The notes beneath the pieces were generated by a model that saw only the letters and a program-made list of their open reading frames with translations, made no database searches and was not told where the DNA came from. From assembly GCA_013373105.1 (NCBI GenBank), contig JABXIJ010000025.1, positions 1 to 50,796 of the forward strand: a stretch of DNA of 50,796 bases, written 5' to 3'. This DNA comes from Flavobacteriaceae bacterium (lineage in GTDB: Bacteria; Bacteroidota; Bacteroidia; Flavobacteriales; Flavobacteriaceae). Below, in pieces: positions 43,868 through 50,796 of this stretch. Position numbers and translations under genes: made by a program. The first letter of the stretch is position 1; the number at the start of each line of letters is the position of its first letter.

Positions 43868-45148
43868 ATGAAAAGTAGAAGCACCATGGTTATCACAGCA
43901 ATTGTTTTTTCAATTGGTGTAATAATATTTACTGCTACAAGTGCATTTAAAGGAAAAAATTCTAGAGGATTAGAAGAATCTATCCAAGAATTCAACTACG
44001 TAATAGGAACTCAGACAGTAGGCTCTAAGTATAAGTTTACAGATGAAAGTATGCTTGTAGAAACAGCTCAAGAAATTAAAAATATGGGCTCTAACCTGTT
44101 AAAGTTTTCTATGCACCCAAGGTATTGTTCAGAAAATTATGGACTTCCTGAAAACGATAACATTACTTCTTTAACCAAGCTAGCAACTTTAGAACCATCT
44201 GTAAAAAAAGTGCTGAATATGGATTTTAAGTATTATCATATTTGGGTGTATGGGTTTTCTCAATACACTCCAGAGCCTGTGGGTAAAAAAGATGATACAG
44301 CACAAATTAAATTTATTAATGGCTATCCTGAAGCGTATGAAAAAGCTTTGTACAAAGAACTTTATGAGTTTACAACTCATTTATTAAAGACATTTAACAA
44401 TTCTGGAAAAGTTTTTCATCTAGGTAACTGGGAGGGAGATTGGCACTTACGATCTGATTATGATAGAACCAAACCAGCAAATCTTAAAACCTTAGAAGGA
44501 ATGATTAAGTGGGCAAAAATTAGACAAAAAGCTATAGATGATGCTAAAAAAAGTATTCCTCATAATAATGTAGCAGTATATCATTATATAGAAGTAAACT
44601 TGGTAAAAAAATCAATTCAAGAACAAGAATCTAAAACGGTTACCAATAGTATTTTAAGTAAAGTCAATCCAGATTATGTGTCGTATTCTTCTTACGATGC
44701 TACTAATCCTAACAAAACAGAAAAGAAACTTTCTAAAAAGTTAAAAGAATCTTTAAATTATATAGAATCTAAATTATCTCCTAAAAAAGGCTTGCCCAAA
44801 GGCAAAAGAGTTTGGATAGGTGAATATGGAAATCCAAGTATTCATCATTCAGAAGAGATGCAAAACCAAAGATCTATTTGGACAATTAAAGCGGCATTAG
44901 AATGGGGAACGCCTTATATTTTATATTGGGAAATGTACAATAATGAAATTAAAACAGAAACAGGTGAACAAGTTGGGTATTGGTTAATTGATGATGCTGG
45001 CAAAAAACAAAAAATATGGCATACCCATCATAATTTTTATAAAGAAGGAAAAGAATTTGTTCGCAATTTTATAGAAAAAAACAATAGAGAACCAAATTTT
45101 AATGAGTTTAGAAAGGAAGCATTACAGTTTAAAAGTTTAAATCCTTAA
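43868..45148 (+). CDS. Exported putative glycosidase, clan GH-A-like (paralogue 1)
   Basis: The frame extends to a TTG at 43841, but I choose ATG 43868, which starts a clear export signal (MVITAIVFSIGVIIFTATSA). The 426-residue protein has no family I recognise. The motifs are GNWEGDW at residue 187 (Glu189), YHYIEVN near 235, YVSYSSYDA, WIGEYG (Glu319) and ILYWEMYNNE near 353. Their order and spacing fit a TIM-barrel retaining enzyme with acid/base Glu on strand 4 and nucleophile Glu on strand 7. Two further genes downstream are homologous. The intergenic gap of 129 bases before it holds no obvious promoter. Confidence 0.55.
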   Translation: MKSRSTMVITAIVFSIGVIIFTATSAFKGKNSRGLEESIQEFNYVIGTQTVGSKYKFTDESMLVETAQEIKNMGSNLLKFSMHPRYCSENYGLPENDNITSLTKLATLEPSVKKVLNMDFKYYHIWVYGFSQYTPEPVGKKDDTAQIKFINGYPEAYEKALYKELYEFTTHLLKTFNNSGKVFHLGNWEGDWHLRSDYDRTKPANLKTLEGMIKWAKIRQKAIDDAKKSIPHNNVAVYHYIEVNLVKKSIQEQESKTVTNSILSKVNPDYVSYSSYDATNPNKTEKKLSKKLKESLNYIESKLSPKKGLPKGKRVWIGEYGNPSIHHSEEMQNQRSIWTIKAALEWGTPYILYWEMYNNEIKTETGEQVGYWLIDDAGKKQKIWHTHHNFYKEGKEFVRNFIEKNNREPNFNEFRKEALQFKSLNP

Positions 45149-45152
45149 GACA

Positions 45153-46361
45153 ATGAAAAAAACACTTTCCTTGGTTTTTTTAGCAATATCAGTAATGGTT
45201 TTTGGTCAAAAACCAACTTATGATAGCATAAAACCTTTAGCAAATTACAACTTTGTTTTAGGTACCAATGGAATTGGTGGTAAGTATAAATTTTCAGAGG
45301 AATCTAAACTTGTAGAACAATCTAAACATATTAGAGGAATGGGGTCTAATATCCTTAAAATTTCTTTAGGGAAAAACGCTCCACAATCTTATGGTTTACA
45401 ATACAAAAGTGCAACAACTACGTTAGAACTTTTTACATCAGTTCCTGATTTTAAAAAGGTTTTTGACATGGATTTTAAATACATTTTTGCATGGGTACAT
45501 ACACTTACAGATGTAAAATGGAGACAAAGAATCAATAAAAAAGAGGAGAAAATTTTGTATGAAGAAATGTACAATTTTGCTGCTTATTTGTTAAAAACCT
45601 ACAGTAACTCTGGCAAAACATTTATGATAGGCAATTGGGAAGGAGATTGGTTGCTTCATGGAGGTTTTAATAGAAAATTAACTCCCAAAAAAGAGCATGT
45701 AGAGAATATGGTAAAATGGTTTAACATAAGACAAAAAGCCATTGATGATGCCAAAAAACAAGTACAACACACCAATGTTTCTCTATATCATTATATAGAG
45801 TTAAACCTAGTCTTAAAAGGAATGAATGGAGGAGTTAGTATTGTAAAAGATGTATTGCCAAATACCAACGTAGATTTTGTGTCTTACTCTAGTTATGAAG
45901 CCATTAAAAACCGTTCTAGAGAAGAAATGAAAACTACGTTAAAAAGTGTTTTTACTTTTGTAGAAAAGCGCTTAAAACCGAAAGATAATTTGCCTTTTCA
46001 CAGACGTATTTTTATAGGTGAATACGGGTATCACGCCAATAAAAATAAACCTGAAAGCTTTGTAAAACAATACAAACTTTCTAAAGAAATTATGGAAATT
46101 TCTTTAGAGCTTAACATCCCTTTTGCATTGCATTGGCAAATGTACAATAATGAATACGATAAAAAAACTGGTCGCTCTAAGGAAATGTCTTTGATAAATG
46201 AAGCTGGTAAAAAAACAAAATTATATTATTTACATCAGCAGTATTACCAAAAGGTAAACATTTATTTAGAGGCATATAAAAAGCAACATAAAACCTATCC
46301 TAGTAATGAAGAATTTAACAAAAAGGCGTTGAATATTTTGCAAAACATCAATGTATTATGA
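45153..46361 (+). CDS. Exported putative glycosidase, clan GH-A-like (paralogue 2)
   Basis: A 402-residue protein with a signal peptide (MKKTLSLVFLAISVMVFGQ). It lines up with paralogue 1 along its length: GTNGIGGKYKFSEESKLVEQ, GNWEGDW (Glu163), IRQKAIDDAKKQVQHTNVSL, YHYIELN, VSYSSYEA, FIGEYG (Glu290) and HWQMYNNE. The shared blocks make a recent tandem duplication likely. The stop codon overlaps the start of the third gene in ATGA fashion, so translation is coupled. Same functional reading as paralogue 1, with no further hint of substrate. Confidence 0.55.
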   Translation: MKKTLSLVFLAISVMVFGQKPTYDSIKPLANYNFVLGTNGIGGKYKFSEESKLVEQSKHIRGMGSNILKISLGKNAPQSYGLQYKSATTTLELFTSVPDFKKVFDMDFKYIFAWVHTLTDVKWRQRINKKEEKILYEEMYNFAAYLLKTYSNSGKTFMIGNWEGDWLLHGGFNRKLTPKKEHVENMVKWFNIRQKAIDDAKKQVQHTNVSLYHYIELNLVLKGMNGGVSIVKDVLPNTNVDFVSYSSYEAIKNRSREEMKTTLKSVFTFVEKRLKPKDNLPFHRRIFIGEYGYHANKNKPESFVKQYKLSKEIMEISLELNIPFALHWQMYNNEYDKKTGRSKEMSLINEAGKKTKLYYLHQQYYQKVNIYLEAYKKQHKTYPSNEEFNKKALNILQNINVL

Positions 46362-48823
46362 GCAGAATAACTTACATAAAAAAACAAATGTACTTTTTAT
46401 TAATTGTGCTTTTTGGGGTTATCCAAACAAATGCCCAATTAGATGTAGTTAGCCAACATCAATTAGATTTTTCTACGGCTGTAAAAAGCATACAAAGTGG
46501 TAATTGGTTAGATGCTTCAACTTGGAGTAATAACCAAGTTCCGACTGCAATTACTGATGTTATTATAGATGCTGGACATACTGTTTATATTAATAAACAA
46601 GGTGCCAGTTCAAATCAAATTGTTGATTTGTGCAAAAACTTAAAAATAGAACAATATGGGGTTTTACAGATGGGTCACAACACACCAAATTTTGCAAAAG
46701 ATTTAAGAATAAATGGTAGTATTTTGTGTAATGGTACTTTTTCTTCAGGAAGAAATCAACCTAGTGGTTCTGGAGATGGAGCTATATATACTTATAATAG
46801 TAGAATTTATTTAAATCTTATTGATGAAACAACGTACGTTTCTGGCTCTGGATATTTTCATCCAAAAGCACTGAGTATTGCAAGTGAATCTGAAGAAAAG
46901 AATCTTGTTATAGACCTATACAATATGGTTATTGATGATAATTTTGCTATCAAATCATCAAATAGGGTAACTGCAACTATTGAAAAATATGCCTATATAA
47001 AAATTAGAAAAGTATTGGGATTAACAGGTAGTACTTTTCAATACAGTTTACCAACAGGAAAAGCAAGTTTAACTATTAAAGGTATTGTAGTTGCCAATGA
47101 TGTTAGTTTGTTTACCAAAAACACAACTTCTGGTGAGACAACAAATTTAACTATTGATGCTGGAGGTAGTTTGTACTCTCAACTTATAAATAATAACCAA
47201 ACCATAGCATCAGAAAGTGCAGGATTCAACTTTACAATTAATGCTGGGGGTGTATTTAAATTAGGAGAAAATGCAGATTTTAATGCATTGCAAAACAACA
47301 ATCCAAATTTTGTAGTTCAGAATAACGGTAAAATAAAAACCCATTACTTAGAAAACTTTCCAAATAAAGCTACAATTACCAATAAGATAGATCAGTTTGA
47401 CCCAAATAAGGGTTTTGACGCCTCTCAAATTAAAGATGTTTTTGGTTCTAGCCACATTGCTGGATGGTATAATTTTACAGTTAGACCTTATCTTTTAGAA
47501 GGCTTAGACAAGTACAAAGAATTTGGTGCAACTTCTGTAAAAACCACATTATCTGCACAAAATGGAAGAATGTTTAACGCCTATCACTTTAATCATAATT
47601 GGCCAAATTTTGCAAACTTAAAAGAAGTTGCGCAAAATAAATATTTAGATTCTTTATTTAAAAGAACTCATATTAAAACACATACTTTTTGGACAGTAAC
47701 CAAAAAGCAAAGCGATTACAAACAAGGACCAGATTTTAAACACGATACTTATTTAGACGAAGAACAACAGTTTTATGATTTAACCAAACATTTATTAGAA
47801 ACATATGGTGCTTTAGATAAAAAGTTTGTGTTTCAAAATTGGGAAGGAGACTGGATGTTAAGAGGACAAGGGGTAAGCTGGGAAAATAACCCTTCTTTAA
47901 TTCCTGATACTATAGATTGGACTTTAGAAGGAATGGCACGTTTGTTTAGAGCAAGACAAAGAGGTACAGAAAGAGCTAGAAATGAGTATGCTACCTCTAA
48001 AGCAAAAGTATATTACGCCATCGAGTTTAATAAACTTTGGATGCTAAAAAATGGCAATCGAATTACCATGATGCAAAACAACACACCTAGCGTTTTAGGA
48101 AACGTAATTCCTTCTACAAGAACAGATATGGTCTCTTGGTCTGCGTATGATGGTAGATGGACTAATGGAGATAATGCAGAAGGTCATGCTCTGTGGAAAG
48201 GCTTGTCTATAGCGCATTATTTTATGAATGAAACTGGTACAGTAAATGCTACCACTCCAGTTCAAATTGGAGAGTTTGCCATCAACGAAAACCCGCCTTA
48301 TAACCCATCTGTCTCAGAAGCTTCAATTCGATTTAAATATGGGAGATATATTGGTGTTGCTCTAGACTTAGACATACCCAACTTTTATTTATGGAATTTA
48401 TTTTGTTCAGGAGAACAAGGAGCTCCCAATGGTTTTTCTTGGGAGAAAGACACGCAGTATGAATCAAGTTTTTTATACCAATGGATGGATGGAAAATGGC
48501 TTATAGAACCAGATGGTTCTTGGGGTTTTGCAGCTAAATTTTTAATGGAACAATGGCAAAATTCTTTAGCAACGAACAATTTTCTTGCCCCAGAAAATAC
48601 AATAACAGTGTATCCAAATCCTTCTAATGGAAACATTTTTATCAACGGAATTGATCAAAATTCATTGCTATTGTTATACGATACAAACGGAAGATTACAA
48701 CAACAAATAAAAACAAATGAAAACCAAAAAATTCAACTAAATCACTTAAGTAAAGGAATTTACTTTTTAAAAATTGCATCAAAAGAACATAAAATCATCA
48801 CCAAAAAATTAATTCTAAACTAG
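46358..48823 (+). CDS. Multidomain secreted putative glycosidase with type IX secretion tail (paralogue 3)
   Basis: An 821-residue protein. It has a signal peptide (to about residue 27), a right-handed beta-helix of the G8/T9SS type (about 40-330, SIQSGNWLDASTWSNNQVPT), then a domain homologous to the two upstream proteins (about 360-740). That domain carries QNWEGDWMLRGQG (Glu496), YAIEFNKLW, MVSWSAYDG, IGEFAINE (Glu639) and YLWNLF. The last 75 residues are a type A type IX sorting domain (VYPNPSNGNIFINGI, IYFLKIASKE). Export by the type IX system would place it on the cell surface or in the medium, where it would attack the polymer first. The window carries SprE/PorW, a component of that system. 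Confidence 0.6.
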   Translation: MSRITYIKKQMYFLLIVLFGVIQTNAQLDVVSQHQLDFSTAVKSIQSGNWLDASTWSNNQVPTAITDVIIDAGHTVYINKQGASSNQIVDLCKNLKIEQYGVLQMGHNTPNFAKDLRINGSILCNGTFSSGRNQPSGSGDGAIYTYNSRIYLNLIDETTYVSGSGYFHPKALSIASESEEKNLVIDLYNMVIDDNFAIKSSNRVTATIEKYAYIKIRKVLGLTGSTFQYSLPTGKASLTIKGIVVANDVSLFTKNTTSGETTNLTIDAGGSLYSQLINNNQTIASESAGFNFTINAGGVFKLGENADFNALQNNNPNFVVQNNGKIKTHYLENFPNKATITNKIDQFDPNKGFDASQIKDVFGSSHIAGWYNFTVRPYLLEGLDKYKEFGATSVKTTLSAQNGRMFNAYHFNHNWPNFANLKEVAQNKYLDSLFKRTHIKTHTFWTVTKKQSDYKQGPDFKHDTYLDEEQQFYDLTKHLLETYGALDKKFVFQNWEGDWMLRGQGVSWENNPSLIPDTIDWTLEGMARLFRARQRGTERARNEYATSKAKVYYAIEFNKLWMLKNGNRITMMQNNTPSVLGNVIPSTRTDMVSWSAYDGRWTNGDNAEGHALWKGLSIAHYFMNETGTVNATTPVQIGEFAINENPPYNPSVSEASIRFKYGRYIGVALDLDIPNFYLWNLFCSGEQGAPNGFSWEKDTQYESSFLYQWMDGKWLIEPDGSWGFAAKFLMEQWQNSLATNNFLAPENTITVYPNPSNGNIFINGIDQNSLLLLYDTNGRLQQQIKTNENQKIQLNHLSKGIYFLKIASKEHKIITKKLILN

Positions 48824-48829
48824 AACATA

Positions 48830-50796
48830 ATGAAAAAATTAATTCTAATCTTTTTAATGATACCTTTACATTTAGTAGCTCAAGAGATTACTGTAAAAGG
48901 TAAAGTTTACGAAAAAGAAACCAAAGAGACTTTACCTGGAGTCGCAGTCTCTATAAAAAACGCCAAACAAGGTACTTATTCTGATATGGATGGGAATTTT
49001 GAATTAAAGGCAAAAAAAGGACAAACTCTTATCTTTTCTTTTATTGGCAAAAAAACGCTTGAATTGTTGGTTTCAGAAAAACCAATGACAGTATATCTAG
49101 AAGATGACACAAATCAATTAGACGAAGTGGTTGTTAGTGTTGGGTATTTTGATGTTAATAAAAAAGACTTGTCTGGTTCTATTGCACAAGTAAAAGCAGA
49201 AACACTAGAAAAGCAAAGAACACAAACAGTAGAACAGTTAATACAAGGTCAAGTAGCGGGTGTTGTGGTTACTGAAAATGGAGAACCTGGAGGTGGAGTT
49301 GCCATTTCTATAAGGGGTACAAATTCTTTTTTAGGTGGTACACAACCTTTGTATATTGTAGATGGTTTGCCTGTAGACCCCGTAGAAGATGCTCAAGGTA
49401 ATGGAGGTTCTGGAAATGCTCAAAATTCGTTGAGTTTTTTAAATCCTAATGATATAGAAAAGGTAGAAATTCTTAAAGATGCAGCAGCAACTGCCGTTTA
49501 TGGAGCTAGAGGGGCTAATGGTGTGGTACTCATTACAACCAAATCTGGAGGTAAAGAAAATGGTAAAGATAACATTAGTGCAACAGTAGATACTTTTATT
49601 ACTAATGTAACCAATAAAATAGATGTTATGGATGGTGCTACTTTTGAGGATTACATGAATAGAAGAGCTATTAACCAGCTTTACTTAACAATATCTAACC
49701 CAAACTATAACAATGGTCCAGGAGGACCGTTTGATGGAACCCAAGCATTAACCATAGCAAATTATCCAGAGCTAGGAACCTTTACAGTTCCTTACTTAAC
49801 CAGTACTGGTATAAATACAGATTGGCAAGATGAGGTATTTCGTCAAGCTATATCTAAATCGTATAACGTTTCCTATAGAGGAGGTAACGACCAAGGTAAT
49901 TTATTAATAAGTTTAGGCTTATTTGATACAGAAGGTGCAATCATAAATACAAACAATAGAAGAATAACATTAAATGTTAATGGACGTAGAAAAGCGTTTA
50001 ATAATAAAATTGATATTTTCTCAAAAACAAATGTAGCTTACAATAAAGGAAATGCAGCATCAATAGGAAATGGAGATTTATTGTTAAACAGAAGTGTTAC
50101 CTCACAAACCCTACAATTTCAACCTATTTTTGGCTTGTTAGAACCTGGTCAAGATGATGATGTTTATGCAGGACTTAATGAAGGAAACATAATTTCTAAC
50201 CCATACACATTAGCAAATGATGTAATTGATTTAAAAGAGAATTATAACCTTATTCAAAATTTAAGTGTAACCAATAAAATAACGCCAAAATTAACAGCTA
50301 TTCTTAGGGGTGCTTTTAATCTTCAAAGAAGTAATAGAGATATCTATTATCCTACCAACACTACTAGAGGTAGAAGAAATAATGGAGAAGCCTCTCAAGC
50401 TACTAGACAGTATAGAAAATTATATGGAGAATTTAATTTGAGATATAGAAATCGTTTTGGAAAACATCGAATAGATGCTACTGCTGTAGGAACAGTAGAA
50501 GATGTTCACATAAGAACGATGTTTAATAGAGCTTTCGGTTTTGGAAGTGATGTATTACAATTTTATAATTTGGGGGCAGCAACAGATATTTTACCTCCTG
50601 TATCTAACTTTACAAATTTTAGATTAGCATCAGGAATCGTAAGGGTTGCCTACAATTACAAAAGAAGATATTATTTAGATGTGAATGCAAGAGTAGATGG
50701 TTCATCAAAATTAGCAAATGGCAATAAAGCTAGTTTTTTTCCTTCTGTTGCATTTGCTTGGGCTGCCTCGGAAGAACCTTTCTTAAAAAAATCAAA
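48830..50796 (+). CDS. SusC-like TonB-dependent transporter (3' part beyond the window)
   Basis: 655 codons are visible. A signal peptide (MKKLILIFLMIPLHLVAQ) is followed by a CarboxypepD_reg domain (KGKVYEKETKETLPGVAVSI), the SusC signature region before the plug, the plug domain (ISIRGTNSFLGG, PLYIVDGLPVDP, VEILKDAAATAVYGARGANG) and the first strands of the 22-stranded barrel. SusC works with a SusD lipoprotein, expected immediately downstream, to pull oligosaccharides through the outer membrane. It starts 6 bases after the stop of the type IX cargo gene, so it belongs to the same transcript. Confidence 0.93.
   Translation, partial: MKKLILIFLMIPLHLVAQEITVKGKVYEKETKETLPGVAVSIKNAKQGTYSDMDGNFELKAKKGQTLIFSFIGKKTLELLVSEKPMTVYLEDDTNQLDEVVVSVGYFDVNKKDLSGSIAQVKAETLEKQRTQTVEQLIQGQVAGVVVTENGEPGGGVAISIRGTNSFLGGTQPLYIVDGLPVDPVEDAQGNGGSGNAQNSLSFLNPNDIEKVEILKDAAATAVYGARGANGVVLITTKSGGKENGKDNISATVDTFITNVTNKIDVMDGATFEDYMNRRAINQLYLTISNPNYNNGPGGPFDGTQALTIANYPELGTFTVPYLTSTGINTDWQDEVFRQAISKSYNVSYRGGNDQGNLLISLGLFDTEGAIINTNNRRITLNVNGRRKAFNNKIDIFSKTNVAYNKGNAASIGNGDLLLNRSVTSQTLQFQPIFGLLEPGQDDDVYAGLNEGNIISNPYTLANDVIDLKENYNLIQNLSVTNKITPKLTAILRGAFNLQRSNRDIYYPTNTTRGRRNNGEASQATRQYRKLYGEFNLRYRNRFGKHRIDATAVGTVEDVHIRTMFNRAFGFGSDVLQFYNLGAATDILPPVSNFTNFRLASGIVRVAYNYKRRYYLDVNARVDGSSKLANGNKASFFPSVAFAWAASEEPFLKKS

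Overview
The window is AT-rich DNA from a member of the Bacteroidota, most likely a marine Flavobacteriaceae (Polaribacter-like). The grounds are a SprE/PorW-type gliding and type IX secretion lipoprotein beside a bactofilin and the ATP synthase cluster, a subtype iii (Bacteroidota) type VI secretion system, and a SusC/hybrid-two-component/sulfatase polysaccharide utilisation locus (PUL).

Region 1 (1-7247) is ordinary flavobacterial core, all on the minus strand: the start of atpB, a small membrane protein, AtpZ/AtpI-like protein, bactofilin, SprE/PorW, then an operon of PadR regulator, two membrane proteins and an ABC ATPase, and the 3' part of a thioredoxin gene. The thioredoxin reading frame breaks at about 7245, where the 3' part of an OmpA-family gene begins on the other strand.

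Region 2 (about 7245-31380) is mobile. A perfect 45-bp direct repeat (8675-8719 and 30825-30869) is the 3' portion of a tRNA with anticodon CAT, reading on the minus strand. Each copy has its own intrinsic terminator and nearby pairs of CTTGC repeats that look like integrase arm sites. Between the two copies lies a 22-kb type VI secretion island in three transcription units: minus TssE-TssF-TssP-TssK-TssO-outer membrane protein; plus NlpC/P60 protein-TssG-TssN-Hcp1-Hcp2-VgrG-helical adaptor candidate-PAAR/Rhs toxin-immunity candidate; minus ClpV-TssB-TssC. Right of the second repeat is the C-terminal remnant of a tyrosine integrase that runs into the altered 3' end of a mannose-6-phosphate isomerase gene.

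Region 3 (about 31338-50796) is a PUL for a sulfated, probably mannose-containing glycan: mannose-6-phosphate isomerase with an altered end and two sulfatases on the minus strand; GH130 enzyme, sodium/solute symporter, third sulfatase, hybrid two-component regulator, three tandem paralogous secreted proteins with clan GH-A-like motifs (the last with a type IX secretion tail), and the start of a SusC transporter on the plus strand. In this model the outer enzymes and SusC capture and cut the glycan, the sulfatases remove sulfate, the symporter imports sugar, and GH130 and the isomerase feed mannose into central metabolism.

The most interesting items are the integrase-less, tRNA-bounded T6SS island with its unfamiliar adaptor and toxin genes, and the triplet of unassigned putative glycosidases.
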